This document shows, piece after piece, positions 1 to 8,331 of a DNA stretch of 64,000 nucleotides. Location of the stretch: the NCBI GenBank assembly GCA_019239425.1, contig JAFAZX010000005.1:103770-167769 (forward strand), read 5' to 3'. Source of the DNA: Acidobacteriota bacterium. Its GTDB lineage: Bacteria; Acidobacteriota; Blastocatellia; Pyrinomonadales; Pyrinomonadaceae. Under the pieces are notes generated by a model that did no database searches, was not told the DNA's origin, and was given only the letters and a program-made list of their open reading frames with translations. Made by a program: the position numbers and the translations under genes. Numbering within the stretch: the stretch's first letter is position 1; every line of letters starts with the position of its first letter.

Positions 1-1
1 G

Positions 2-397
2 AAGGCCCTCAACCCCAAAGTGCGCTGCTTCCCCGTAGAGTCGGAACTCTCCGACGACACGCGACAGTCTTTCGTGAAAGGCGAGCGGATAAAAATTCCG
101 CCGCCGCCCACCATCGCCGACGGCATGCGCACGCAGACGCCCGGCGCGCTCACGTTCCCCGTGCTGCAACGCAACGCCGAGGACGTGCTCACCGTCTCCG
201 AGGACGAGATCGTCGAGGCGATGCGCTTCCTGCTCTTCCGCCTCAAGATTCTGGTCGAGCCGACGGGCGCGGTCGCCGCGGCCGCCGCGCTCTTCCGCAA
301 GCTTCCGGCGGACGTGGGGAGCGTCGGCGTCGTCATCTCGGGCGGCAACGTAGACCCGGAAACGCTCGCGCGCCTCATCCACCCGACGCTGGCTTAA
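2..397 (+). CDS. Threonine/serine dehydratase, C-terminal fragment (5' end outside window)
   Basis: This is the last 131 codons of a fold-type II PLP enzyme. The reading frame is open from base 2 and starts AKALNPKVRCFPVE-, the linker seen in threonine dehydratases between the PLP domain and the tail. It ends with the helix-strand segment containing ILVEPTGAVAAAAAL and the Gly-rich VVISGGNVDP, which in this family contacts the cofactor phosphate and ring region. The catalytic lysine lies upstream and is not visible. The family deaminates L-threonine (or serine) to 2-oxobutyrate (or pyruvate) in the cytoplasm. No ACT regulatory domain follows, so this is probably the short, catabolic-type enzyme. 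It converges with the next gene, with 11 bp between stop codons. Confidence 0.85.
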   Translation, partial: KALNPKVRCFPVESELSDDTRQSFVKGERIKIPPPPTIADGMRTQTPGALTFPVLQRNAEDVLTVSEDEIVEAMRFLLFRLKILVEPTGAVAAAAALFRKLPADVGSVGVVISGGNVDPETLARLIHPTLA

Positions 398-408
398 ACT
401 CCCGCCGC

Positions 409-1521
409 CTACTCCGGCATCTCGAACGTCGAGTCGGGCGTCGGGTCGTTCGGCGCGAACTCCGTGAACGTCAGCCTGATGGTCTCGTCGCCGTGCACGT
501 AGAGGAGCGTGTGCGGGAACTTGACGCCGTCAACCGCCTTGTAGTCCTGCGGGTAGCACTCCAGTTTCCCGCCGCCTTCCCCCGCCTCGGGCTCGTAGTC
601 CGCGCGCACGAGCAGCCCCGTCTCCGTGTCGAAGTAGAGCGTCTCGTCCTGACCGCGGCGGTTGACGCCGGTCACGACGTAGGCGTCGTAGTCCTTATCG
701 AAGGCGTGCGCGAACTCGCCCTCGGCGGCGCTCGGGACGTGCGCGGCCTCCCGCCCGACGAGCTTGAGCGAGGTGAACTCCCCGGCGAGCGCGACGAGCC
801 CCGTGGCCGTCGTCTGCGAGAAGTGTTTCATCTGGGCGAGGTCGGCGCCCTCCAGCTCGCGCGAGGAGTTCTGCTTGATGGGGACGGTCGAGCCGGCCGT
901 CAGGATCGTGCGCTCGACGTACTCCCAGCCGCGTGTGCCGTCGTAGCCGCGCCGCGCGGTCGTGTGGACGGACGGCGGCGCGGGCGCCAGCAGGTCGCGC
1001 ACCGTGAACTCCTGCATGCGCTGCTCGGAGTCGCCGAGCCCGATCTCCCACTCGATCTTGTCCGGCTCCTTGACGTGCATGACGAAGGTCACGCTGCCGC
1101 CCAGCGGGGCCGTCGCGCGCCCCACCTCGCCGCCCTTGTAAAAGATGCTGCCCGCGGCGCGGAGGGAGTGAACCTTGGAGAGGCGCGCGCGGCCGCCGCT
1201 CGCCGCGACGTTCTGCTCGAAGACCTCGGCGGCCGTCGGCGCGTCGCGGTAGATGCTCCAGAACCACTGCGGCTTCGCGGGCCGGTGCGCGAGGTAGAGC
1301 AGGCCGAGCGCCGTCAGCGCGAGCGCGAAGGCGGCGCAGGCCGCCACGACGAGGCGCGCGGCGCGCACCGAGCGCCCGTCCGCGGCCCCGTCGGACGTCT
1401 GGCCGAAATAGCCGCCGTCGCCGCCCTCCGCGCCGAGCCCCACGAGCGAAGTCCCGCAGCGCTTGCAGTCGCCGACGTTCCAATCGACCAGCCCGCAGGC
1501 CGGACACTTCACGCTAATCAT
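409..1521 (-). CDS. Zinc-ribbon membrane protein with LolA-like extracytoplasmic domain
   Basis: A 370-residue protein. It starts with a zinc ribbon (CPACG ... CKRCG, about residues 5-23), has one transmembrane helix at about 55-78, and then an extracytoplasmic region of about 290 residues. That region has the features of outer-membrane lipoprotein-sorting-like (LolA-fold) proteins: DETLYFDTETGLLVRADYE, a YKAVDGVKFPHTL strand, and a closing FAPNDPTPDSTFEMPE segment. The family binds lipid or lipoprotein moieties in the periplasm, but the substrate here is unknown. The frame stays open upstream, but ATG 1521 is chosen because GAAGGAG sits 10 bases before it and the zinc ribbon begins there. 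The function is inferred from fold-level resemblance only. Confidence 0.7.
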   Translation of the reverse strand: MISVKCPACGLVDWNVGDCKRCGTSLVGLGAEGGDGGYFGQTSDGAADGRSVRAARLVVAACAAFALALTALGLLYLAHRPAKPQWFWSIYRDAPTAAEVFEQNVAASGGRARLSKVHSLRAAGSIFYKGGEVGRATAPLGGSVTFVMHVKEPDKIEWEIGLGDSEQRMQEFTVRDLLAPAPPSVHTTARRGYDGTRGWEYVERTILTAGSTVPIKQNSSRELEGADLAQMKHFSQTTATGLVALAGEFTSLKLVGREAAHVPSAAEGEFAHAFDKDYDAYVVTGVNRRGQDETLYFDTETGLLVRADYEPEAGEGGGKLECYPQDYKAVDGVKFPHTLLYVHGDETIRLTFTEFAPNDPTPDSTFEMPE

Positions 1522-1738
1522 TTTGGTAAGGCTCCTTCGGTGGTGTGAGTTCGGGTCGTGTGGACTTGGGGAGCAGGCGGGAAGCGCGTCCGCCCGCCGT
1601 GCTCGTGAGTGGCGGCGCGCGGCGCGCCCCTCCTTCAAATCTACTATCCGGCGCGCGCGGCGCGCAACAAATTTTTCGGCCGCCGGGGAGAGGCGCCCCG
1701 CAGGACAAAGCCCGGGGCGGGTGTTAAAATCGGCCCGG

Positions 1739-1780
1739 TTGCATAGCCGAATATTCAAATTGCATAGTCGAACAGTCGAA
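1739..1780 (+). promoter_or_regulatory. Direct repeats upstream of lipA
   Basis: TTGCATAGCCGAA (1739-1751) recurs as TTGCATAGTCGAA (1760-1772), exactly 21 bp apart, followed by a third partial CAGTCGAA. The repeats sit immediately before the lipA ribosome-binding site. Two-turn spacing fits a site for a dimeric regulator or an RNA element, but neither is recognised. Confidence 0.35.
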
Positions 1781-1794
1781 CAAGGAGAAAGAGT

Positions 1795-2715
1795 TTGAGC
1801 CGCGAGCTGCGCGTCCTTAACAACCCCCCGACGACACGTCCGCCGCGCGGGCCGAAGCCCGAGTGGCTGAAGATACGCCTCGGCGACCCTTCGAACCAGA
1901 ACTACGTCCTGAAGCTGATCGAGAATCTGAACCTCCACACGGTCTGCCAGGAGGCGCGCTGCCCGAACATCTTCGAGTGCTGGACGGACAGGACGGCGAC
2001 CTTCATGATCGGCGGCGACATCTGCACGCGCCACTGCGGCTTCTGCGCCGTCTCGAAGGGGCAGGCCACGCCGCTCGACCCCGAGGAGCCGCGCCACGTC
2101 GCCGAGGCGGTGAAGACCCTCGACCTCGCGCACGCCGTCATCACCTCGGTCAACCGCGACGACCTGCGGGACGGCGGCGCCGCGCACTGGGCCGAGACCG
2201 TCCGCCAGGTGCGCCGGCTCAACCCCGGCTGCCGCGTCGAGGTCTTAATCCCCGACTTCAACGGCGACGAGGAGGCTCTGAACGCCGTGCTCGACGCCTA
2301 CCCGGACGTGCTCAACCACAACACCGAGACCATCGCGCGCCTCTACAAGCGCGTGCGTCCGGACGCCAACTACCGGCAGACCCTGACGCTGCTCGAACGC
2401 GCGGCGGCGCGGCGCGACCGCGAGCGGCGCGGGATGCTGACGAAGAGCGGCATCATGGTCGGCCTCGGCGAGACGTTCGAAGAGGTGGTCGAGCTGATGA
2501 AAGATTTGCGCTCGGTCTCGTGCGACATCATGACCATCGGGCAGTACCTCCAGCCGCACGCGCGCCGCCTCCCCGTCGAGCGCTACGTCACGCCCGAGGA
2601 GTTCGCCCGCTGGCGCGAGGTCGGCCTCGAACTCGGCTTCAAGCACGTCGAGTCGAGCCCCCTGACGCGCTCCTCCTACCACGCGCGCCAGCAGACCGAC
2701 GGGGCCGGAGAGTAG
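1795..2715 (+). CDS. lipA: Lipoyl synthase
   Basis: A radical-SAM enzyme of 306 residues, the usual length. It inserts two sulfurs into protein-bound octanoate to form the lipoyl cofactor of pyruvate and 2-oxoglutarate dehydrogenases. The auxiliary cluster cysteines are C51, C56 and C62 (CQEARCPNIFEC). The radical-SAM CxxxCxxC is C77, C81 and C84 (CTRHCGFC). The C-terminal SSPLTRSSYHA carries the serine ligand known for the auxiliary cluster. TTG 1795 is the start because AAGGAGAAAGAG directly precedes it and the N-terminus matches the family length. The TAG stop lies inside the first unit of a GGCAGTA-type repeat. No lipB is in the window. Confidence 0.96.
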   Translation: MSRELRVLNNPPTTRPPRGPKPEWLKIRLGDPSNQNYVLKLIENLNLHTVCQEARCPNIFECWTDRTATFMIGGDICTRHCGFCAVSKGQATPLDPEEPRHVAEAVKTLDLAHAVITSVNRDDLRDGGAAHWAETVRQVRRLNPGCRVEVLIPDFNGDEEALNAVLDAYPDVLNHNTETIARLYKRVRPDANYRQTLTLLERAAARRDRERRGMLTKSGIMVGLGETFEEVVELMKDLRSVSCDIMTIGQYLQPHARRLPVERYVTPEEFARWREVGLELGFKHVESSPLTRSSYHARQQTDGAGE

Positions 2716-2842
2716 GCAGTAGGCAGGAGGCAGATGGCAGTAGGCAGTTGAAGACACTGCTGTCGAAACTTTGATTTAATCTCTCAACACGCGTAACGCG
2801 GAGCGAACTGCCTACTGCCATCTGCCTCCTGCCTACCGATTC
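2712..2842. repeat. Tandem-word inverted repeat, GGCAGTA class, copy A1
   Basis: The arms 2719-2749 and 2806-2836 are perfect 31-bp reverse complements around a 56-bp loop. Each arm is itself made of 7-bp steps (GGCAGTA, GGCAGGA, GGCAGAT, GGCAGTA, GGCAGTT). The left edge coincides with the lipA stop codon. The right arm ends ten bases before the next ATG and fills its leader. It could act as a terminator or mRNA-stabilising hairpin, but there is no T-tract. Confidence 0.85.
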
Positions 2843-2845
2843 AAA

Positions 2846-3877
2846 ATGAAAGCAGTCGTCTTCCACGAGCACGGGGGGCCGGAAGTCCTCCTTTACGAAG
2901 AGCGCCCGGAGCCGCGGATTCGCGCCGACGAGGTGCTGGTCGAGGTGCGCGCCTGCGCGCTAAATCATCTGGACGTGTGGGCGCGCGGGGGCTTGCGCGG
3001 CATTGAAATCCCTCTGCCGCACATCCTCGGCAACGACGTGGCGGGCGTCGTGCGCGAGGCCGGCGAGCTGGTCGGTTGGGTGAAGCCGGGCGACGAGGTC
3101 TTGCTTCAGCCGGGGGTGAGCTGCGGCCACTGCCGCGACTGCCTGGGCGGCGCGGACAACATGTGCCCGCACTACGACATCATCGGCTACCGGCGCGACG
3201 GCGGCTACGCCGAGCTGGTCGCCGCGCCCGGCGTGAACGTCGTCCCGAAGCCTCAAGGTTTGAGCTGGGCGGAGGCCGCGGCGCTCCCGCTCGTGCTCGT
3301 CACGGCCTGGCACATGCTCGTCACGCGGGCGCGCGTCGAGCCGGGCGAGGACGTGCTCGTCCACGCGGCCGGGAGCGGCGTCGGGTCAATCGCCGTCCAG
3401 GTCGCGAAGCTCCGCGGCGCGCGCGTCATCGCCACCGCCGGGTCGGAGGAGAAGCGCGAGCGTGCGCGCGAGCTGGGCGCGGACGAGGTCGTGGACTACA
3501 CGCGCGCGGACTGGCCGAAGGAGGTCAAACGGCTGACGGGCCGGCAGGGCGTGGACGTGGTCTTCGAGCACACGGGCGCGGAGACCTGGCCGGGCTCGGT
3601 CTCGTCTTTGAAGAAGGACGGGCGGCTCGTGACGTGCGGCGCGACGAGCGGTTACGACGCGCGCACGGACTTGCGCCAGGTCTTCTACCGGCACCTCAAC
3701 CTGCTCGGGTCGTTCATGGGCTCGAAGGCCGAGCTGCTCGACGCCTTGAAGTTCGTCGAGCGCGGGCAGATTCGCCCCGTCATCGACCGCACCCTCCCCC
3801 TCGCCGAAGCCCGCCGCGCCCACGAGCTGATGCAAGACCGCGCGCAGTTCGGGAAGTTAGTGTTAGAAGTGCAATAG
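2846..3877 (+). CDS. Zinc-type alcohol dehydrogenase / quinone-oxidoreductase-like MDR protein
   Basis: A medium-chain dehydrogenase/reductase of 343 residues. The GroES-like half includes GNDVAGVV and a structural-zinc loop with CGHCRDC and a fourth Cys in NMCPHY. The Rossmann half has AAGSGVGSIAVQVAKLRG for NAD(P) binding. Members oxidise alcohols or reduce quinones and enones with NAD(P)H in the cytoplasm. The substrate cannot be deduced. No Shine-Dalgarno is visible before ATG 2846, because the leader is the arm of the preceding inverted repeat, so translation may depend on a short leader. It lies between lipA and dxs on the same strand but is separated from both by large hairpins, so it is probably a single-gene unit. 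Confidence 0.88.
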   Translation: MKAVVFHEHGGPEVLLYEERPEPRIRADEVLVEVRACALNHLDVWARGGLRGIEIPLPHILGNDVAGVVREAGELVGWVKPGDEVLLQPGVSCGHCRDCLGGADNMCPHYDIIGYRRDGGYAELVAAPGVNVVPKPQGLSWAEAAALPLVLVTAWHMLVTRARVEPGEDVLVHAAGSGVGSIAVQVAKLRGARVIATAGSEEKRERARELGADEVVDYTRADWPKEVKRLTGRQGVDVVFEHTGAETWPGSVSSLKKDGRLVTCGATSGYDARTDLRQVFYRHLNLLGSFMGSKAELLDALKFVERGQIRPVIDRTLPLAEARRAHELMQDRAQFGKLVLEVQ

Positions 3878-3887
3878 CGTTGTGACT

Positions 3888-3964
3888 CGTAAACCGTGAA
3901 CCGTAAACCGTGACAAGAAAAAGCCAGTTCTTATCTTGTCACGGTTTACGGTTCACGGTTTACG
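3888..3964. repeat. Tandem-word inverted repeat, CCGTAAA class, copy B1
   Basis: The arms 3888-3917 and 3935-3964 are perfect 30-bp reverse complements with a 17-bp loop. Each arm is a run of CCGTAAA/CCGTGAA heptamers ending in CCGTGACAAG. It starts 11 bases after the upstream stop codon and ends 26 bases before dxs. A second copy of the class lies at 37611-37728. Confidence 0.88.
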
Positions 3965-3990
3965 GTCTTTCAGAGTAAAATACGCGCGCG

Positions 3991-5919
3991 ATGAAACTCC
4001 TGAATCAGATCGACTCGCCCGCGGACTTGCGCCGTCTGCGCCCCGAACAGTTGCAGCCGGTCGCCGACGAAGTGCGCCAGTACATCCTTGAGACGATGTC
4101 GCGCGTGGGCGGCCACACGGGCGCTTCCCTCGGCGCGGTCGAGCTGGCCGTCGCCCTGCATTACGCCTTCGACACGCCGCGCGACCGCCTCGTCTGGGAC
4201 GTGGGGCACCAGGCGTACGCGCACAAGATTCTCACGGGCCGGCGCGAGCTTCTGCCGACCGTCAAGCAGTACGGCGGCATCTCCGGCTTCCTGCGCCGCG
4301 ACGAGTCGGAGTACGACACCTTCGGGGCGGGCCACGCCTCGACCTCGCTCTCGGCCGCGCTGGGGATGGCGGTGGCGCGCGACCAGCGCGGCGAAGACCA
4401 CCACGTCGTCGCCGTCATCGGCGACTCGTCGCTCGCGGGCGGCATGGCGATGGAGGCGGTCAACCAGTCGGGACACTTGAAGACACGCCTCATCGTCATC
4501 CTCAACGACAACGAGATGTCGATTGCGCCCGCGGTCGGCGCGCTGACCGGCTACCTCAACCGCATCCGCGAGGCGCAGGGCTACCACCGCATGAAGGACG
4601 AGGTGGGCGACCTTCTGCACGACATCCCTTCGTTCGGCGAGCGGCTCTACAACGCGGCGAAGACCGTCAAGGACGCCATCGCCGCGGCCGTTCTGCCCGG
4701 CGCGCTCGTCAACGAGCTGGGCTTCAAGTACATCGGCTACGTGGACGGCCACAACCCGCGCGCCCTGGTGCGCGCGCTCGAAGAGGCGAAGCAGGTCGAG
4801 GGCTCGCCCGTCATCGTCCACGCGCTCACGCAGAAGGGGAAGGGCTACCCGGCGCGCGAGAAGAACTACTACGCGTGGCACGCGACGGGGCCGTTCGATT
4901 TGAAGACCGGCGCGGCCGTCAAATCCTCCGGCCCGTCGGCGCCGGCCTACACGGCCGTCTTCGGGCAGACGATGTGCGAGCTGATGGCGAAGGATAAGAG
5001 GGTCGTCGCGCTCACGGCCGCGATGCCCGACGGGACGGGGATCGACAAAGTCCTCGAACAGTTCCCCGAGCGCGCCTACGACGTCGGCATCGCCGAGCAG
5101 CACTGCGTCACCTTCGCCGCCGGCCTCTCCACCGAGGGGTTGAAGCCCGTCTGCGCCATCTACTCGACCTTCCTGCAACGCGCCTTCGACCAGATCGTCC
5201 ACGACGTCTGTTTGCAGAACCTCAACGTCAAGTTCTGCATGGATCGCGCCGGCATCGTCGGCGGCGACGGGCCGACGCACCACGGCCTCTTAGACATCGC
5301 CTACCTGCGCGGCGTGCCGAACATGATCCTGATGGCGCCGAAGGACGAGGGCGAGATGCGCGACATGCTCTACACGATGCTGGAGCACGAGGGGCCGGCC
5401 GCGATGCGCTACCCGCGCGGCAACGGCGCCGGCGTGGACATCAAGCGCGAGCCGCGCCTGCTCGAAGTCGGCAAGGCGGAGATTCTGCGCGACGGCGGCG
5501 AGGTGGCGATTGTCGCCTACGGCTCGATGGTGCGCCCGGCGGCCGCGGCCGCCGAGCACCTGGCTAAGGAGGGGATCGAGACGACCGTCGTCAACGCGCG
5601 CTTCGTCAAGCCCCTGGACGCGGGACTCCTCCTCGCGCTCGCGCGCACGAAGCGGCTCGTCGTCACCGTCGAGGAGGCGTACCTCGCGGGCGGCTTCGGC
5701 TCGGCCGTCGCGGAGCTTTTGGAAGAGAACGGGCTTTTGGACGCCGTCCGCCTCGTCCGCATGGGCGTCCCCGACCGCATCGTCACGCACGGCGACCCCA
5801 AGCTCCTGCTCGCCAAGTACGGCCTCGACGCCGACGGCATCTACACGCGCACGCGCGAAGCCTGGGAAATCCTCGAAGAGCGCCGCGCCGGCCGCGCCAA
5901 GGCGGAAGCCCGGCCGTAG
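3991..5919 (+). CDS. dxs: 1-deoxy-D-xylulose-5-phosphate synthase
   Basis: A thiamine-diphosphate enzyme of 642 residues that condenses pyruvate and glyceraldehyde-3-phosphate, the first step of the MEP isoprenoid pathway. The N-terminal domain has GGHTGASLGAVELAVALH and AGHASTSLSAALGMA. The ThDP/Mg motif reads GDSSLAGG...LNDNEMS, with Ser where GDG is the rule. The pyrimidine-binding domain has the catalytic Glu in GIAEQHCVTFAAGLS and the family signature RAGIVGGDGPTHHG. The C-terminal transketolase domain follows. No strong Shine-Dalgarno precedes ATG 3991. It converges with the VWA gene, with a tandem-word hairpin between them. Confidence 0.96.
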   Translation: MKLLNQIDSPADLRRLRPEQLQPVADEVRQYILETMSRVGGHTGASLGAVELAVALHYAFDTPRDRLVWDVGHQAYAHKILTGRRELLPTVKQYGGISGFLRRDESEYDTFGAGHASTSLSAALGMAVARDQRGEDHHVVAVIGDSSLAGGMAMEAVNQSGHLKTRLIVILNDNEMSIAPAVGALTGYLNRIREAQGYHRMKDEVGDLLHDIPSFGERLYNAAKTVKDAIAAAVLPGALVNELGFKYIGYVDGHNPRALVRALEEAKQVEGSPVIVHALTQKGKGYPAREKNYYAWHATGPFDLKTGAAVKSSGPSAPAYTAVFGQTMCELMAKDKRVVALTAAMPDGTGIDKVLEQFPERAYDVGIAEQHCVTFAAGLSTEGLKPVCAIYSTFLQRAFDQIVHDVCLQNLNVKFCMDRAGIVGGDGPTHHGLLDIAYLRGVPNMILMAPKDEGEMRDMLYTMLEHEGPAAMRYPRGNGAGVDIKREPRLLEVGKAEILRDGGEVAIVAYGSMVRPAAAAAEHLAKEGIETTVVNARFVKPLDAGLLLALARTKRLVVTVEEAYLAGGFGSAVAELLEENGLLDAVRLVRMGVPDRIVTHGDPKLLLAKYGLDADGIYTRTREAWEILEERRAGRAKAEARP

Positions 5920-5920
5920 A

Positions 5921-6027
5921 GAAGGCAAGAGGCAAAAGGCAAAAGGCAAAAGTGAAGACGGCGGCCCGTGTGGTGTGGCTCCGTCTTTCATTTTTGCCTT
6001 TTGTCTTTTGCCTTTTGCCTTTATTTC
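5921..6027. repeat. Tandem-word inverted repeat, GGCAAAA class
   Basis: The left arm 5921-5961 (runs of GGCAAAA) pairs imperfectly with 5981-6027 (runs of TTTTGCC) around a short GC-rich centre. The closing part, GAAGACGG against CCGTCTTTC, is nearly exact. It sits between the convergent stop codons of dxs and the VWA gene, so it may terminate both transcripts. Confidence 0.75.
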
Positions 6028-7463
6028 TTGCTCTGCTGCTGCTCCTGGTTGTACTTCCTGACCAGCTCCTGATACTTCTGCGCGATGAGGAGGGTGCGGG
6101 AGATGTCCTCGTCTTCGAGGTGCGGGTAGCGCTGGTAGGTTTTGGCGACGGCGGCGTTGAGGATGCCCTCGGCGTCTTTGTAGCGCTTGGCCTCGACGGC
6201 TTGGGCCATGTCGTGGATGGCCTGGGCGAGCTGGGCGATGGTGAAGTTCTTGCCGACCTCGGGGTCGCGCAGCAGGTCGCCGCCGCCGGCTGAGAGCGTC
6301 GCCGCCTCGTCCTTCACGACGCGCCGCTTCGTCCCGACCTCCGTGTAACCGAACTTGACCCTGACGGTCGGCGGCGCGGCCGCGTCCAGCGCCTGCGGCC
6401 GGACGCGGAACCGGATCAGGACGACCTGCGTCAGCCCCTGGTTCATGTTGTCGAGCTTGAATGTCAGGCCGCCGGACAGGGGCTGCGGGTCGTAGCCGTA
6501 GACCTGCGCCACCTCCACCCCGGGGCCGGGCGTGACGGTGAGGTTCGGCTCGGTGGCGACGGGCGCGACGAGGCTCTGCACTTCTTTGAGGAAGACCTTG
6601 TCGATGTCCTGCGCGTCGGCGACGAAGTGGAAGAGGCCGCGGCCGCTCTTGGCGAGCTGGCGCAGGAGGTCTTTGTTGAGGTCGAGTCCGACGCCGATGG
6701 TCGAGAGGTCTACGCCGCGGTCGTTGAAGGAGAGCGAGTCGCGCGCGATTCTTTCCGGGTCGGTCACGCCCTGGTTGGCGATGCCGTCGGTGAGGAGCAC
6801 GACGCGGTTCGCCCCCTCGCGGTTGAAGTGCCTGAGCGCCTCCTGGTATCCGAGCATGAGGCCGGCGTGCATGTTGGTCGAGCTGCCGGGCTCGATCTGG
6901 CTGATGAGGCGGCGCACCTCCTCGCGGTCGCCCAGAGGGCGCGCGGGCCTGAGCACTTCGGCCTCCGAGTCGAAGACGACGACGGAGAGCGTGTCGGTCT
7001 CGCGGAGCTGGTTGACGAGCGTGAGCAGCGCCTCCTTGACCCGCGTGAGCTTGTTCGCGTCGGCCATCGAGCCGCTCTTGTCGATGACGAGCGCGAGGTT
7101 GACGGGCGGCAGTTGCTGTCGGTCGGAGACGAGCGCGGTGCTGAAGCCGATTTGCAAAACGGCCTCGGGGTCTGCCGCGTTGACGCGGTCGTTGCCCCAG
7201 CGCACGTCCATGAGTACGGCCTCGCCCGCCTTGGGGCGGCCGATCTGGTGGCGGTGGTAGTTGACGAACTCCTCGACGGCGACCGAGTTGGAGGCGGGGA
7301 TGAGCCCCATCTCGGACAGGTAGCGCGTGCGCGCCGCGGCCGCGGTCGAGGCGCCCTCCTGCTGCGCGCGCGCGGGCAGGGCGCAGAGGGCGAGAAGGAA
7401 GAGGCAAAGGCAAAGGGAGATGCTCAAAGCCGGGCGCGCGGCTTCGCGGGTTGCTGTAGGCAT
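6021..7463 (-). CDS. Secreted von Willebrand factor A domain protein
   Basis: 480 residues. An N-terminal signal peptide (hydrophobic SISLCLCLFLLALCALPARA, cut near AQ) is followed by a region typical of bacterial VWA proteins with an N-terminal FVNYHRHQIGRP segment. The VWA domain has the MIDAS motif DKSGS at residues 128-132 and a VVLLTDGIANQG strand. MIDAS sites bind Mg and protein ligands. The C-terminal 120 residues carry short helical repeats ending in a Gln/Lys-rich tail. ATG 7463 is chosen over an upstream in-frame ATG because GGAGGA lies just before it and it places the signal peptide first. The role is probably adhesion or envelope assembly; no partner is visible nearby. Confidence 0.82.
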   Translation of the reverse strand: MPTATREAARPALSISLCLCLFLLALCALPARAQQEGASTAAAARTRYLSEMGLIPASNSVAVEEFVNYHRHQIGRPKAGEAVLMDVRWGNDRVNAADPEAVLQIGFSTALVSDRQQLPPVNLALVIDKSGSMADANKLTRVKEALLTLVNQLRETDTLSVVVFDSEAEVLRPARPLGDREEVRRLISQIEPGSSTNMHAGLMLGYQEALRHFNREGANRVVLLTDGIANQGVTDPERIARDSLSFNDRGVDLSTIGVGLDLNKDLLRQLAKSGRGLFHFVADAQDIDKVFLKEVQSLVAPVATEPNLTVTPGPGVEVAQVYGYDPQPLSGGLTFKLDNMNQGLTQVVLIRFRVRPQALDAAAPPTVRVKFGYTEVGTKRRVVKDEAATLSAGGGDLLRDPEVGKNFTIAQLAQAIHDMAQAVEAKRYKDAEGILNAAVAKTYQRYPHLEDEDISRTLLIAQKYQELVRKYNQEQQQSKK

Positions 7464-7600
7464 ACGTCCTCCGAGGGGTTGGGCCGGTTCCATCATCCGG
7501 GGAGACAGAGTCCGATGGCTCGTCACCTGCGAGGGAAATATTCGTCGTGCCGTTCGGCTTCAGAGATGAGACTTCGGCGCGGAGGGATGCCAGTTAAAAT

Positions 7601-7981
7601 TTAGTCGTCCAGGCGTCTTCGCGGAAGACCTTCGACGAGGTGGTCGCCGGCCAGCCAGAGGCTCCACGAGTGGTGGTAGAAGGCGACGGGGAAGAGGAGC
7701 GCGACGGCGAAGAGGAGCGAGAGCAGCGTCGCGGCGCGGCCTGGGAGGAGCAGCAGGCAGAGCCCCGCCGCGGCCAACACCGCCGCCTCGGTCGTGACCA
7801 CGTTGAGCATGATGGCGCCGACGAAGAAGCCCGCCTCGCGCTGGAAGACCGTGCCGCACGCGGGGCAGAACGGGCGGACGCGGAAGGGCGACTGGAAGAC
7901 GGAGGCACGGCCGCACGCGGGGCAGCGGAGCCGCGCGGCGCGCGCGAGCGTCTTGAAGACGGGGCGGCCCTCTCTCGTCAA
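7601..7981 (-). CDS. DUF983 zinc-ribbon membrane protein
   Basis: 126 residues. Two CPAC motifs (RCPACGRASVF and FCPACGTVF) form a zinc ribbon, followed by two transmembrane helices (about 52-75 and 80-100) and a YHHSWSLWLAGDH tail. This is the layout of DUF983, a family of unknown function often encoded near cytochrome oxidase genes, which is not the case here. The start is TTG 7981, eight bases after the stop of the upstream gene, with a purine-rich AAGGGGGA run before it; the two genes are probably co-transcribed. Confidence 0.75.
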   Translation of the reverse strand: MTREGRPVFKTLARAARLRCPACGRASVFQSPFRVRPFCPACGTVFQREAGFFVGAIMLNVVTTEAAVLAAAGLCLLLLPGRAATLLSLLFAVALLFPVAFYHHSWSLWLAGDHLVEGLPRRRLDD

Positions 7982-7989
7982 GCTCCCCC

Positions 7990-8271
7990 TTACTGCTCCT
8001 CGGCCGCCTCGCGCACCTGGCCCTCAAGCCCTCTGAGGTAGCGCCGCCGGTAGCCGTCGATGAGGTTCCGGACGTGCGTCTCCAACTCGCCCTCGTTGAC
8101 GCCCGAGGCGTAGAGCGCCGACTTCTGGAGGTCGATGAGCGCCATCAGCATCGCCTTCACCTCGATCAGCTCGTTCGCGATGATGGTGAAAGCCTCGGAC
8201 GTTGACCTGCTGCTGTCGAGCAGCGAGTGCATCCCCTCGGAGATGTCCGGCCCCGCGTCATGTTCCGCCAC
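7990..8271 (-). CDS. Small hypothetical helical protein
   Basis: About 93 residues if GTG 8271 is used (AAGGGGG eight bases upstream). The open frame extends to 8337, but that would overlap the start of the divergent dioxygenase gene. An alternative start is ATG 8232. The protein is predicted mostly helical and acidic, with a central stretch SEAFTIIANELIEVKAMLMA that could form a coiled coil, and an Arg-rich C-terminal helix. I do not recognise a family. It is the first gene of a likely two-gene unit with the DUF983 gene. Confidence 0.55.
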   Translation of the reverse strand: MAEHDAGPDISEGMHSLLDSSRSTSEAFTIIANELIEVKAMLMALIDLQKSALYASGVNEGELETHVRNLIDGYRRRYLRGLEGQVREAAEEQ

Positions 8272-8331
8272 GTCTTCAACCCCCTTGCCTTCGTCGTGTA
8301 AAATTGCCGCCCCGCCAGCGGAACTTAGCAG

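Noticed and set aside
1522..2187. Upstream extension of the zinc-ribbon gene on the minus strand
   Set aside because: The open frame overlaps lipA and translates its reverse strand. The zinc ribbon and a Shine-Dalgarno mark ATG 1521 as the real start.
2712..2842. CRISPR array
   Set aside because: Repeats are 7-bp words without spacers of regular length, arranged as inverted arms; no cas gene is in the window.
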